DNA of 35,518 nt from Prorocentrum cordatum (GCA_963575745.1 CAUYUJ010003538.1:27501-63018); one strand, 5' to 3'. Shown: positions 10,028 to 19,592, counted from the stretch's first letter. The notes: a model not told the origin generated them from the sequence alone. Numbers and translations: made by a program.

Positions 10028-10700
10028 CACGATGGCCCCAAGAAGGCCAGTGGCCCCCAAGAGGGCCCCAAGATGGCTCAAGGGACCCCAACGATTGCCA
10101 GAGAGGCATCCAAGACGGCCCCAAGACGGCCCAAGAGAGCCTCGCGTAGGACCCAAGACGGCCTTAGAGGGCCTTGCGAGCTCCGCGACGACCCCCAGAA
10201 ACCCACCATACGGCCAAGAGGGCCCCAAGACGGCCCACGAGGGCTCCAAGACGACGTAAGAGGGCCCCAACATGGCTCAAGAGGGCCCCAAGGGAGCTTC
10301 AAGATGGCCACATATGGAGCAAAAGCAGCCCCAAGACGGCCCAATAAGTCCGTATGATGGACCCAACACTGCCCACGAGGCACCCAGGATGGCCCAAGAT
10401 GGCCCAAGGAATCCCATGGCCGAAGAAGCATCGCACACTACCCGAAGAGGGTGCCCAAGAGAGCCTCCCGTAGGCCTCCAGACGGCCTTGGAATGTCTCG
10501 CGACTGCCCAAGACGGCTCCACGACGGCCCCCAGGCACCCCAACCTCCATACGGCCAAGCGGGCCGTAAGGCGGCCCAAGAAGCCACAAGACGACGTAAG
10601 ATGGCCAGACGGCCCAAGATGGCCCCAAGGGAGCCCCAAGACGGCCGCACAGGAGGTCACGGCAGCACCGAGGCAGCCCAAAAGAGTACCACGAGAGCTC
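10028..10700 (+). repeat. Degenerate tandem region of CCAAGA(C/T)GGC units
   Basis: Short units such as GGCCCCAAGACGGCCCA and AAGAGGGCC recur dozens of times with spacings of about 12-36 bp. The same kind of text recurs in short stretches at 24765-24840, 33330-33470 and 34150-34200, so it is a dispersed low-complexity family. Pro/Arg/Lys-rich frames here come from the repeat, not from a gene. Confidence 0.8.
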
Positions 10701-10789
10701 CTCGAATGAGGACGAACTCTGTCACATGCACCCGCCGTCTTCTTCGTGAATGTCCTCCTTCTCCTCCAACGCTTGGTCATCAGTAGCAG

Positions 10790-12135
10790 CATAAGTACCG
10801 TCATCGTAATCATCATCATCCCCAGCATCATCATCATCATCATCATCATACTCATCATCATCACCATCATCATCATCAGCATCATCGTCATCATCCTATT
10901 CATCACCATCAGCATCATAACCATCATCACCGAAGTATTCATCGACATCGTTAGCCTGATCATCACCATCCTCAGCATCACCATCACCACCAGTTGCAGC
11001 ATCATCAGCTCCACCACCGTCACCATCACCTTCCTCGGCAACACCCTCAACACCATCCTTCAACATCATCGACAAGAACAGCGTCACCATACCCATCCTT
11101 AACATGACCGTCATCCTCGTCACAGTCAGCATCACCATCATCAGAAGTATCGTCATCACCTTCGTTTTCACCATTCTCATCAACATCAGCATCATCAGCA
11201 TCGTCGTCATCGTCGACATCGACATCATCATCGCAATCACCACCATAACCGTCCTCAATATCATCACACTCATCATCATCGTCATCCGCAGCATCATCAC
11301 CGAAATAGTCCTCGACATCATTAGCCTGATCATCACCATCATCAGCATCATCACCACCATCTACCACCATCGCCATAACCTGCATCGGCAGCACCCTCAA
11401 CCTCGTCTTTATCAGCATCATCGACAAGAACAGCGTCACAGTACTCATCATTAACGTGATCGCCATCCTCGACACAATCGGCTTGACCATCATCAGAAGC
11501 ATCACCATCATCATCGTTACCAACATCATCATCAGCATTAGCATACTAGTCGTCATCGTCGTTATCGGCATCATCATCATAATCAGCATCACAATCACCA
11601 TTAGCATCATCCTAAATATCATCACATGTAGCATCATCATCATCGACATCCGCAGCATCATCAGCAGCATCACAATCACCACCGACATCAACATCAACAT
11701 CATCATCATCATCATCAGCATCATCATCATCTCCAGCACCATAATCATACGAATCAGCATCAGCTCCATCACCATCATCGTCATCATCACCATCATCATC
11801 ATCGCCATCACCATCCTCATCCTCACCAGTAGCATCATCATCAGCATCATAAACATCATCAAACTCCGAATCAGATTCCGAATCAGCATATTACCAGCAT
11901 CATATCGCGGCAGCATCATCATTGTACGTAGAAACATAATAATGACTAGAATCAGCAGCATCAATCAGTCCGAACACGACTCCGAATCAGCATCAACATC
12001 ATCGGCATAATGAATATCAACAACATCATCGTACGTAAACTTGGAACTTAGACTTGGAACCGTAGTCAAACTCGGCATCCTCATCACCAGCTGAATCAGC
12101 ACCACCATCATCATCATCAATTGCAGCAGCATTAC

Positions 12136-12172
<37 letters not shown>

Positions 12173-12412
12173 GTCAGCAGCATAATCATGATGATGATCA
12201 TCATCATCAGCATTAGCATCAGCATCGTCAAATTCAGCATATTATTATCAGCATCATCATCATCATCATCATCACCATCAGCCTCATCATCGCCATAAAC
12301 AGCATCATCATTGTCATCATCATCCTCATCGTCATCATCATCGTCGTGATCATCATCATCATCACCACCATCATCATCATCACCAACATCATCATCACCA
12401 TCATCATCACGG
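10790..12412 (-). repeat. Very long CAT/ATG tract with higher-order repeat
   Basis: More than 1.6 kb is built of CATCAN triplets. At least two long blocks are repeated at about 350-370 bp: TTAGCCTGATCATCACCAT at 10951 and 11321, and GACAAGAACAGCGTCAC at 11071 and 11423. On the minus strand one frame yields acidic text (GDDQANDVEDYFGDD and GDDQANDVDEYFGDD), but stops occur in each block, so a coding role is doubtful. Confidence 0.85.
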
Positions 12413-12975
12413 CTTCGCAATCCTGGAGATACGAGGTGCCATACGTGACGATCTCCCGTCCTCCCTCGAACAGTCGGAACCCAGAACGTTGAGCTAGCAC
12501 GGCGGCGGGGCTTGCCGCAGGCAGCTACATATTGATGAATTGCAAAGCCGTGGACCAGACACCTGGGCCCCCGAGATCAGTGCAATAAAGTACATGGCGC
12601 CTTCCATCGCTGACTAACCTTCAGCTCCGCTGGGATGGCAGTGACACCAAAATAACGGTGGCGCTCTTCCTCCTCCCCTCTCGCAACCACCCTGCCCCCT
12701 CCTCCTGCAGTTCGGCGGCCGCGTTTCGCGTGCCCCCCTGAGGCTGCTGTCAATAACACAAGAACACAACCATTAAAAAAACTGCTCAAGCACTGTTCAC
12801 GGAACTGGAAAACTGAATCGTCCGATCTGTCGCGGATGCGACTCCAGCCTGGCACTCTGGAAACAGGCAGATAAACAACAACAGGAGTAGCAAGACAAAC
12901 CGAGTGTTCGTGACAAAGCTGGTGCCAGCTCCCGGAGTTGCTCCGGTGCTGAAGTGCTGCAAGGCTCTCTGCTGT
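12413..12975 (-). other. 3' flank of the EF-hand gene
   Basis: Downstream of the EF-hand stop codon this holds non-repetitive sequence, presumably 3' UTR and spacer. A short minus-strand frame near 12415-12500 reads SGFRLFEGGREIVTYGTSYL and looks protein-like. It is too short and runs into the CAT tract, so I do not call it an exon. Confidence 0.4.
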
Positions 12976-15880
12976 TCATGAGGAGAACCTGTCGCGAATG
13001 CCTCCGAAGTTGGCGTCGCGAAGCCTCCCCAAAAGCATCATCAGTTCGGCGCAGGTGATTGTCACTTCGCAGTTCTTCGCGGTGGGCCCGACGACGTCCA
13101 TGAAGTGCTGCTGGAGCTCGGCCTTGTTCTTGTCGCCAAGGGGGCATATAGTCCCGAATAGGGTCCAGAGGTCACTCACTGTCATGAAATCGTCGCCTGA
13201 AGCGTTCTCCAGGAAGAGCTCGCGAAACTGCTGTACATCATATATGCTAAGGCCGCACTCCTCGATCACCTTCTCCTCCCTCTGAACGAGCTGGTCTACC
13301 TTATAGACGCGAACCAAGGAAAGGAACTTCAGGAACTGCGGAAAACTCAGCCCCATCTGACCTGATGTGAGTCCAACGTTAGCTTCGCGACGCTCGAGCA
13401 TGTCGCTTCCGGTGAGGGCGCCACTACGCCCTTGAGCCTCCTCTAGCATTCTCATCAGCATCGGCCGGCTCTCGGGCGCGGTTGCCACGCCAGGCAGAAT
13501 GCTCTCGATGAGGGCGACGAGGTCCCCTTTCTCGAGCGTTCCGCCGTTGTTCGTGTCGAACTGCGCAAATCGCATCGCGAGGTCACTCACAGCCTTTAGT
13601 GGAACAAAGACAACGGCATGGACATGAGCTGACGGAGGCACGCACGGATTTCTTAGACCTGGGCGCGGAGCCCGCCACGGGCGGCGCCTCAGGTGCCGCC
13701 ACGGGGTTCTAGCGCAGATCGAGGAAGTCCGCGCAGACCTCCGACAGAGTATCTGAGCGGGGGCCAGCAGCCCCAGCATTCAGGCAAGCCTCAGGCGACA
13801 TGCTCCAAGAACCAAGCACTGCTCCAATAACAGAAGTCTTAGACCAAAAACCCGACGGGTGAAAACAGAACGACCTCGGCCAGAACCGCGATATGCGCTG
13901 AGAACTTTATTTGCTGGGCTGAAACGCCACTGCTTGAGGCATGATAATGCGCTTGCTTCTGTCGTCGAAGCCTGCTCGGAGAAGCCGCAGTTCCTCTGGC
14001 GGAACATCTGCTGCTCCTTCTCGAGGGCGCGCGCCTGCTGCTGGAAGGCCCTCCAGTCGAGGGTGCCCATCGCTCGGACTCTGGCGACGTCGCTATCTTT
14101 CCTCCTGGTCACGAGCCCAAGAGCAGAGAAGGCCCTCCACGAGTCGAAGGCGCTGAGCACGAAGCCGTCCTCGTCGAGGAAGTCCTGGAACGTGGCCTGC
14201 GCCAGCTGATCCTGCCCGAGCTGGTGCAGCCGGATGAGCTTCCTGAACTCCGCCTGGCTCAGCAGCCCGGAGCAGTCCAGGTCGACCTTGCCCACCAGGA
14301 GCAGGAGCAGCTCGGACCTCAGCGACAGCCCCAGGCCGAGGAGGGCCTTGTCGATTTGGGCGACCCCTAGCTCGCCCCGGCCCCACGCGTCGGCCTCCTC
14401 GAACGCCCGGCCGATCTGCTGCAGCTCGGCGATGGAGAACCACTCGCGCGCCCGGCACTCTGTGAGCACGCGCCAGAGGTCGCTGGTGTCCAGGCTGGCC
14501 TCCCTGCTGGAGATGCCCACAGCCTCGGCCGCCTCCCACGCGGCTTCGGGGTCAGGCTGGTAGCCCATGCGGTGGAACACCTGCAACAGCTGGCCAAAAC
14601 ATGATGCCCCATCCGCTTCCGAATCGGAAGATTTGAACGCAGCTGTCAACTTGCTGGCCTCGCGTTGGCGGCACTTCCGCATGAAGAGCAGAAACTCGAA
14701 CTGACCCAGTTCTCCGCTCCCGACGGCGTCAACCTCTTGCAAGATATTGTCCTGCTCGTCTGCGCCCAGGCGGTAGCCGAGGTACCCGAGCAGCTGTGAC
14801 ACCTCTCGCTTGTCGATCTTGTCGGAGCCATCGAGGTCAAACCTCTTGAAAAGGTCGTTGAGGTACTGGAACTCTTTGCGTGAGAAGCCCTCACGCAGGC
14901 GGAGGATCGCGAACACCTCCCTGAACTCATCAAGGCCTATGTTGCCAGAGCCGTCCTTGTCGACCTCTTCCAGCACCTCGTCGAGGACGTGCCGCATGGG
15001 GACGACACCGAAGTGCTTCAGCAGGCCCTCCAGCTCGCCCCTGTTTATCTGCCCTGAGCTGTCGGTGTCAAACTGCTTGAACACATTACCCTCAAGTCTC
15101 TCACACTCTGTCCCGAAGTGAATCGCGAACTCGTTGAACTGTGCCACGCTCAGCGTCGACCACTTTGTCGCCTGTTGCTTGGCCGCTTCGATGCAATCCT
15201 TGTCTAGGTTCTGGAAACCAGCCATTTCGAGCGCCCGCCGGAGATCCGTGTGATGCACTTCGCCATCCACCTTGAGGGCTTCAAACACCTTCCTCCAGAC
15301 GCGGAACGCATCCACGCCCTTCAGCAGTCCTATCCCGAAGACGTTGTGCAGGGCCTGCTTCTTCGCCTCGTCGCCGAAGAACTCCTCTCATTAGAGGAAG
15401 AACGCAAGCATTCACATAAACTGTCGGGGGCCCGCGCGGAATGCTTGATTCCTGGGCCGCCCCTGTCTGGCGCGCGGAGCGCGCCAGGGGGGCAAGCGCC
15501 GATCCCAGAGCTCGGCACGGCACTCCAGAAGCTAGGGCTCCCAACTTCGCGCCTTCGCGCTCTGCGAAGCGCGAAGCGCGAATAACTTCGCGCTCTCGCG
15601 CCGCCCCCCCAGAGGGAGAAAAGGAGGACGAGGAGGAGGGGGGAGGAGAAACGAGGACCGCGAAGCGCGAAGCGCGAACAACTTCGCGCCCTCGTGGGAG
15701 CCCTTGGTCCTCGCCCTCGAGCACGAAGTCGCCGACGAGGTCGCTCTCCTGGCTGCCGCGCCGCGGTCCGAGGTCGCCGCTGCCGCGCCGCAGCAGGAGC
15801 CGACGGGACTGCCTCCCCTGCAGCGCCGCGGACCGGGACGCCTCCGCCTCCGAGGAGCTCCCCCATCGCCCCGATGCCAT
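12976..15880 (-). CDS. Multi-EF-hand calcium-binding protein (three exons)
   Basis: Proposed exons on the minus strand: 15880 to about 15710, 15384-13972 and 13593-12976, about 735 residues. The start chosen is ATG at 15880 (MASGRWGSSSEAEAS), after which codons mostly end in G/C and acidic text follows (SDLVGDFVLEGEDQ). Numbering from the GTG at 15315, canonical EF loops are D83-E94, D119-E130, D160-E171, D345-E356 and, across intron 2, D461-D472 (DTNNGGTLEKGD). Degenerate loops are D196-E207 and D309-Q320. There is no signal peptide or membrane segment. It should bind Ca2+ and act as a sensor or scaffold; no enzymatic domain is seen. The stop is TGA at 12976-12978. A CCCCAG near 15927 could be a spliced-leader acceptor. 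Exon 1 and its donor are the least certain part. Confidence 0.88.
13594..13971 (-). other. Intron 2 of the EF-hand gene (GC-AG, phase 0)
   Basis: The coding frame is clearly lost after GAG CAG and resumes at GCT GTG AGT. On the minus strand the donor reads GAGCAG|GCTTCG and the acceptor TTCCACTAAAG|GCTGTG. The reading frame joins in phase 0, ending one side in NCGFSEQ and starting the other with AVSDLAMRF. Both junctions contain AGGCT, so the exact cut can slide within that string. A GC donor and duplicated junction text are typical of dinoflagellate introns. The 3' half is a copy of repeat family A (13625-13750). Confidence 0.8.
13625..13750 (-). repeat. Repeat family A, copy inside intron 2
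   Basis: The plus strand reads CGGATTTCTTAGACCTGGGC, then a central GGCGGCGCC region, then GCGCAGATCGAGGAAGTCCG. This matches the inverted arms of family A copies at 18701 and 19421. In gene orientation the element ends in TTGTTCCACTAAAG|G, which is the splice acceptor. Confidence 0.75.
15393..15530 (-). repeat. Repeat family A, copy inside intron 1
   Basis: The plus strand reads CGCGCGGAATGCTTGATTCC, then TGGCGCGCGGAGCGCGCCAG, a diverged family A core. In gene orientation the end is TTTATGTGAATG, then GCGTTCTTCCTCT and ATGAGAG|G, the intron 1 acceptor. The far arm is more decayed than in the 19421 copy. Confidence 0.65.
15534..15704. mobile_element. Element P, copy inside intron 1
   Basis: The element has terminal inverted repeats AGGGCTCCCA (15534-15543) and TGGGAGCCCT (15695-15704). 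Inside are GCGCGAAG palindromes at both ends and a purine tract AAAAGGAGGACGAGGAGGAG, which is a pyrimidine tract in gene orientation. A near-identical 169-bp copy lies in non-genic DNA at 25638-25806. It has no coding capacity. Confidence 0.85.
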
Positions 15881-16140
15881 CGCCCCGTGGGCTCCTCCGC
15901 GGCGCCCACCTCGCCCGCCGCCCCTGCTGGGGAAGCCACAAGGTGCCCAGACCTTGCGGATGCCATGACACTGGACACGCTCGCACAATCCTGACATGGA
16001 GATAAGCATATGCTCACAGCGTTTGGCGCATGTGTATAGCATGTCGTGTACGTGAACAAGACATGTTTCAAAATGCTTGGGGCAGATGGAAGTTCATTGG
16101 CAACATGCTCCCTCCCTCGGGTGTGCGCAAACATGGATTA
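15881..16140. promoter_or_regulatory. 5' flank of the EF-hand gene
   Basis: This lies immediately upstream of the chosen ATG. No TATA or other core motif is seen; dinoflagellate promoters usually lack recognisable ones. In-frame ATGs further up exist (near 16042), but the text there is Gly/Arg-rich and looks non-coding. Confidence 0.3.
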
Positions 16141-16146
16141 GCGATC

Positions 16147-16178
16147 CATGGATTTGGCGCGCGAGCGCCAAATCCATG
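16147..16178. repeat. Perfect short hairpin
   Basis: CATGGATTTGGCGC (16147-16160) and GCGCCAAATCCATG (16165-16178) form 14-bp perfect arms with a 4-base loop. Half of the motif recurs near 16287 (AATCCATGAG). The function is unknown. Confidence 0.8.
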
Positions 16179-16463
16179 AGCGGGGGAGGCGCGCCCTCCC
16201 CAAAACGCGGCCGGTGCCGCCTCGCTCGGTGGCGGAAATTCGCGATGCCCCGTGGAAACGGGACCCGTCGCTCATCCACGCCCCCTGAATCCATGAGTGC
16301 GATCGCCTGACTCTCCATTGATCGCCGTCACCGCTCCTTCCCACGCCTCTCCCTCGGCCTCGAGGGGCGAACAGATCCGGCCGCGGCGACGAGTGGCCTC
16401 CCCACGGGAGGCCCACGGGGCGAGGAGCACACGAGGCACGGGAAAGGCGACACGGGCCCCCTC

Positions 16464-16590
16464 TCCTCCTCCTCCTCCTCCTCCTCCTCCTCCTCCTCCC
16501 CCTCCTCCTCCTCCTCCTCCTCCCCCTCCTCCTCCTCCTCCTCCTCGTCCTCGTCCTCCTCGTCCTCCTCCTCCTCCTCCCTTTTCTGAT
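16464..16590 (+). repeat. TCC pyrimidine microsatellite
   Basis: A nearly pure (TCC)n tract with CCCC and TCG variants, purine-only on the other strand. Confidence 0.9.
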
Positions 16591-16607
16591 TTGAGCAGGG
16601 ACCGACC

Positions 16608-16823
16608 GTCCCGGCATCCCTGTAGGCCTACCACGACATGTTCTTAGAGCCCAGAGGTGTTCTCAGAGCAAAAAACGTTCTTAGAACATAAGCCCGATGA
16701 AGGACAACAAGACATGCTCAGCCAAAAATGTTCTACGAACATTTCGCGCAAACCACAAGAGGTTCTTAGAACATTGTTTGGTGGGCCTGTAGGCGCGCCG
16801 GGACGCTTCGCCACTGCTTGACT
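16608..16823 (+). mobile_element. Element D, copy 1 (uninterrupted)
   Basis: Imperfect inverted ends: CCCGGCATCCCTGTAGGCCT on the left, and GGGCCTGTAGGCGCGCCGGG on the right. The interior repeats GTTCTTAGA/GTTCTCAGAG several times and includes ACCACAAGAGG. The last part, GACGCTTCGCCACTGCTTGA, is also found at 19911-19930. Copy 2 at 19590-19930 carries an inserted element C exactly where this copy reads CTGTAGGC. Confidence 0.65.
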
Positions 16824-17140
16824 GACGGGCCGATCATCCACCGCCACTACCATAGGCAGGAGAGGGAGGAAGAGAGGCAGAAGAGGGAGGAGGAGCAGGA
16901 GCAGGAGCAGGAGGAGGAGGAGGAGGAGGAGGAGCAGGAGGACCTCCCCATCCTCCCCGCAGATCCCCGACGTCATGTGATTGTTGCAGAGCGTCGCCCC
17001 CCAGAAACCTCGACCTCTTTCCCCGGACCGGGTTTTCGTCCCGAGTCGTTTTTGTTGACGGCCCCGAGGCACAGCCATGGCCCCCAGAGGCCGAACATGG
17101 CCAACAACACCTGCCGTCGTGACTTTTGGCAGGACTCGAG
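16824..17140 (+). repeat. Repeat family G, copy 1 (with GGA core)
   Basis: From CCGCCACTACCATAGGCAGG through a GGA tract (16855-16945) to CCTCCCCATCCTCC, then CCGAGTCGTTTTTGTTGACG, ACAGCCATGGCCCCCAGAGG and a CAGGACTCGAGG end. The reverse complement of this order is found at 21530-21960. Partial pieces occur at 18160-18260 and 26295-26350. Confidence 0.7.
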
Positions 17141-17510
17141 GGCTTTCTGCGCCGCCTTCCCTGTCCTACCTGCTGCAGCGGTGTCGGAGAAGTTGGCCCC
17201 TCCTGTTCCTCCCGGGCATCGAGCTATACCAGGGAACCGGCCACAAGAAGCTTGCCACAAGAAACCAAACCCTGAGGCCCCAGGACGTCCCCCGATGTTG
17301 TGGGGTGGGAACGTCGCGCTCTCCATCGCAAAACCCTCGAAGCCGAAGAAACCAGGGGCACCCTGGAGGCGAGCAGGGTGTTAGGAGGAGGAGGAGGAGG
17401 AGGAGGAGGAGGAAGAGGGTGTTTCTTGGCATGGGTTCCAACTGTCAACGGTGCGTTGGGTGTTCCTTTTCTTGTCGTGATCCCAGGCTCTGGCGCCGTT
17501 CCCGCCCTCT
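17140..17510. other. Stretch without recognised genes, short AGG tract
   Basis: Complex sequence with an (AGG)n run at 17382-17412. Overlapping open frames show no motif. Confidence 0.4.
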
Positions 17511-17511
17511 C

Positions 17512-17700
17512 TCTTGAAGGGGCCCAGGGACACACAAATAATACACACGAATCACCGGATTTCCCATATTTCCCGCATGCTTTCTGGGTGTTCGTCTTCC
17601 CACCCCCACTTCCCGTACTTTCCCATATTCTCATGGGAGTCGACGATCAATTGTGTATGTGTGTTTCTTTCCCCTCCTGACCTCTCTCTGCCGCAAACGG
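17512..17700 (+). repeat. Repeat family B, copy 1
   Basis: The order AAGGGGCCCAGGGACACACA, TTTCCCATATTTCCC, TTCTGGG, TCTTCCC, CGACGATCAATTGTGT and TTTCCCCTCCTGA is shared with 26570-26710 and 30487-30660. On the minus strand all three copies give a hydrophobic peptide-like frame (FVC-LCVLGPL in two of them); this is a property of the repeat. Confidence 0.8.
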
Positions 17701-17829
17701 AAAAAGATGTCAACAACCGAACACGGTCCCCTCGGCATCGCCAAGGACACCGCTTCCCTCGCGCCCCAGGGTCCTCCCTGTCTGGCAGCGCGCGCAAGGG
17801 GCGACTCCAAATCCGTGATGAATCGCCCC

Positions 17830-18005
17830 CCCCCAAAAACCAGACCCCCCTCCAAATGCGACCTGATATTCCTGATCCCCCTCTTCGACGGGGCGCCTTA
17901 ATAAGCTGGACACCCTAAGCTCCAATCCAAAAGGAGCGCCTTACAAAAAAAGGCGCCTTAAAAATCGAGATCCCGGGGGCGATTAATAAGGGATCTGGAG
18001 TAGGC
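17830..18005 (+). repeat. Repeat family E, copy 1
   Basis: Shared blocks: GACCCCCCTCCAAATGCGAC, CTCTTCGACGGGGCGCC, ACAAAAAAAGGCGCCTTAAA, CCCGGGGGCGATTAATAAGG. The same order occurs at 21360-21520 and 29640-29842. Confidence 0.8.
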
Positions 18006-18150
18006 GGAGGGTGGAAGGCTTCTTGGAAGGAGGCTGCGCTTCTTCGAAAGCGCCGACCCCTACACCTACTGGGAGGCCCGCGCTTTCTGAGGAGTACGGG
18101 TGCCTCTAAGAAGCCTTCCCCCTCCCTCTATACTCCCTCTGCGCGTGGCC
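18005..18150 (+). repeat. Repeat family N, copy 1 (fold-back)
   Basis: GGAAGGCTTCTTGGAAGGAG on the left and CTCTAAGAAGCCTTCCCCC on the right are inverted. GCTTTCTGAGGAGTACGGGT lies between and is matched at 28290-28440 (CCTTCTGAGGAGCAGGGGTG). Confidence 0.65.
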
Positions 18151-18159
18151 GACCAACCC

Positions 18160-18500
18160 CTCCCCGGGGTCATGATGGTTGTCACGACGTCGACCCCCCG
18201 AAACCTCGACCCACTCCCCGGGACCCGCTTTTCGGCCCGAGTCGCTGCTGAGGCCCCGCCGAGGGGTCCCCCAGGAGTGACAAAGAGCTATCTGGTCACG
18301 GCCTCCTGGCCAGAAACCTGCTCGTTCTGAAGGTCCCGGGGCCCGCCGAGGGCCCCACGGACCCCTCTGCGCGTCGCCGAGACCGGCCGACGCCGCTGCT
18401 CCCCGGACCCCTCCCTGGGTTCGTGCTGCCGAGGACTTCGGGAGAAATCCAGCGGTTGCGCCGAGAGCCAGTCGGAGCTGGGCCAGAAGGGCCTCCTTCA
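18160..18500 (+). repeat. Partial family G followed by family H copy 2
   Basis: GTCGACCCCCCGAAACCTCG through TTTTCGGCCCGAGTCG (18195-18245) matches family G. CCGCTGCTCCCCGGACCCCT through AGAAATCCAGCGGTTGCGCC (18390-18470) matches family H. The copies are fragmentary. Confidence 0.5.
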
Positions 18501-18509
18501 AGATCACGA

Positions 18510-18658
18510 GACCCTCCGCTGGCCAAAACACACCAAGCCTTCAAGGATACCCTCCCCAGGATGCACAAGAGCGCGTCCGACAAGGACGAAGAAACCCTCT
18601 CTGAACTGACCTCGATGTTATGCCTCGGTCCGATTGTACCTCTTCTTCCCGAGGCGGC
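18510..18658 (-). other. Possible exon downstream of a family A copy
   Basis: On the minus strand the family A copy at 18663-18860 ends in TTGTTCTTCTTCCACTGCAG|G, a strong 3' splice-site-like sequence. From 18658 the frame stays open for about 120 codons and begins with protein-like text (RHNIEVSSERVSSSLSDALL, then CILGRVSLKAW). Below about 18500 it enters family H repeat text, so a real exon would end before that. No homology is recognised; it could be a pseudogene or chance. Confidence 0.3.
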
Positions 18659-18662
18659 CTGC

Positions 18663-18860
18663 AGTGGAAGAAGAACAAACTAAATAAACATGAATATGTT
18701 GGCGCTCCGCGCGGATTTCTTGGATCTGCGCTGGACCCCCCTCCCTGGTGCGCGGAGCGCGCAAAGGGCGGCGCGCGAGGCGCCGCTGGGGGGGGGGCCC
18801 AGCGCGGAGCGTCAAACAGTTTATGTTTATGGTGTTCTCTCGTCTCCGCTGCTGGGCACC
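18663..18860. mobile_element. Repeat family A, copy 3
   Basis: Core arms start GGCGCTCCGCGCGGATTTCT at 18701 and end GCGCGGAGCGTC at 18813, with GGTGCGCGGAGCGCGCAAAG at the centre. Outer arms are AT-richer: AAGAAGAACAAACTAAATAA on the left and GTTTATGTTTATGGTGTTCT on the right. Read on the minus strand, the left end is a pyrimidine tract followed by CTGCAG|G. Confidence 0.8.
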
Positions 18861-18984
18861 GCCCCAACCTACCTACCAGACCACCCCAGCTCAACCCGAA
18901 GATCCTAAATTCGGGTTGGAGCGGTACGGGCTTCATGTGTGTTCTGTCAATGTGGAAATGGAAGGCAAATCGGGGCCTTCGGGT

Positions 18985-19115
18985 TGGGTGGGGGGGGGCC
19001 TGTCCCCCTACAGGTGGATGTTGGACGACAAATAAAAAATACCCCCGAAATGCTCAAAAGATGCCAGAAAATACTAAGAAAATAGTCCCCAAACTGCTTT
19101 GAATAGGACAGACCG
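18985..19115 (+). mobile_element. Element C, copy 1
   Basis: Left GGGCCTGTCCCCCTACAGG, then GGACGACAAATAAAAAATAC, ATGCTCAAAAG, ATAGTCCCCAAACTGCTTTG, right GACAGACCGGACTTAA. The ends are more diverged than in the other copies and no target duplication is clear. Confidence 0.6.
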
Positions 19116-19159
19116 GACTTAAGGCTTGATGGGGGGTGAGGTGCGGGTACCCTTCTCCT

Positions 19160-19225
19160 CCCTCCGCGGCTTGCCCAGGATTTCGAGCCGAACCCGGCGG
19201 AGGCGACGAGGGCCTCCCACAAAGC
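19160..19225 (+). repeat. Repeat family H, copy 3 (fragment)
   Basis: CCAGGATTTCGAGCCGAACC and GGCGACGAGGGCCTCCC match the central part of the family H copies at 19963 and 23950. Both ends are missing. Confidence 0.5.
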
Positions 19226-19261
19226 CCTCCTGGATGGGGTACGCGCCGACGGGGTCGGAGG

Positions 19262-19350
19262 ATCGCGCCGCAGCGGCGATGCATCGGCGATGCATCGGCG
19301 AGGCATCGGCGAGGCATCAGCGACGTCGGCGGTGCATCGGCGACGCCGGC
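19262..19350 (+). repeat. CATCGGCGATG short tandem array
   Basis: Units of 9-12 bp (GATGCATCGGC, GAGGCATCGGC) are repeated. The same motif fills 20519-20660 next to the assembly gap and recurs sparsely at 23895-23950. Confidence 0.8.
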
Positions 19351-19384
19351 GCGGATCAAATCGGAGCCCCTTCTGGGGTCTGAG

Positions 19385-19592
19385 CTAGAAGAAGAACAAG
19401 CATCATAAGCAGAAACTTGTGGCGCTCCGTGCGGATTTCTTGGATCTGAAACCCCCTCCCTGGCGCGCGGAGCGCGCCAATGGCGGCGCCGGAGGCGAAG
19501 CCGGGGGGGGCCCAACGCAGATCCAAGAAATCCGCGCGGAGCGCCAAAAATTAATGTGTATACTGTTTTTTCTTCTTCGAGATATGGGTACC
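19385..19592. mobile_element. Repeat family A, copy 4 (best palindrome)
   Basis: Arms at 19421-19448 and 19518-19545 are inverted with one mismatch over 28 bp (GGCGCTCCG, then GGATTTCTTGGATCTG). The centre is TGGCGCGCGGAGCGCGCCAA. Outer ends are AGAAGAAGAACAAGC on the left and TTTTTTCTTCTTCGAG on the right. Thus both ends read outward as a pyrimidine tract plus AG: TTGTTCTTCTTCTAG on minus, TTTTTTCTTCTTCGAG on plus. Confidence 0.85.

Larger units (their letters stand above)
15385..15710 (-). other. Intron 1 of the EF-hand gene, built of two repeat elements
   Basis: Upstream of GAG TTC TTC at 15384 the coding frame meets stops, and an AG acceptor (ATGAGAG|GAG) lies right there. Coding text resumes at 15710 and above (VLEGEDQ). 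Between them lie a family P element (15534-15704) and a family A copy (15393-15530) and little else. The donor is not settled: candidates that keep the frame are GAGG|GCGAGG with the first AG, or CGCGAA|GTTGTT with the second. Confidence 0.7.

Noticed and set aside
10272-10709. Pro/Lys/Arg-rich frame resembling a histone-like protein
   Set aside because: It follows from the CCAAGA-type degenerate repeat; the same text arises wherever this repeat occurs.
10746-12010. Ile-rich plus-strand frames looking like membrane proteins
   Set aside because: They are the ATC reading of the CAT tract, not hydrophobic protein genes.
15441-15968. Plus-strand frame of 175 codons opposite the EF-hand 5' end
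   Set aside because: It is antisense to exon 1 and runs through elements P and A; the minus frame has the EF-hand continuity.
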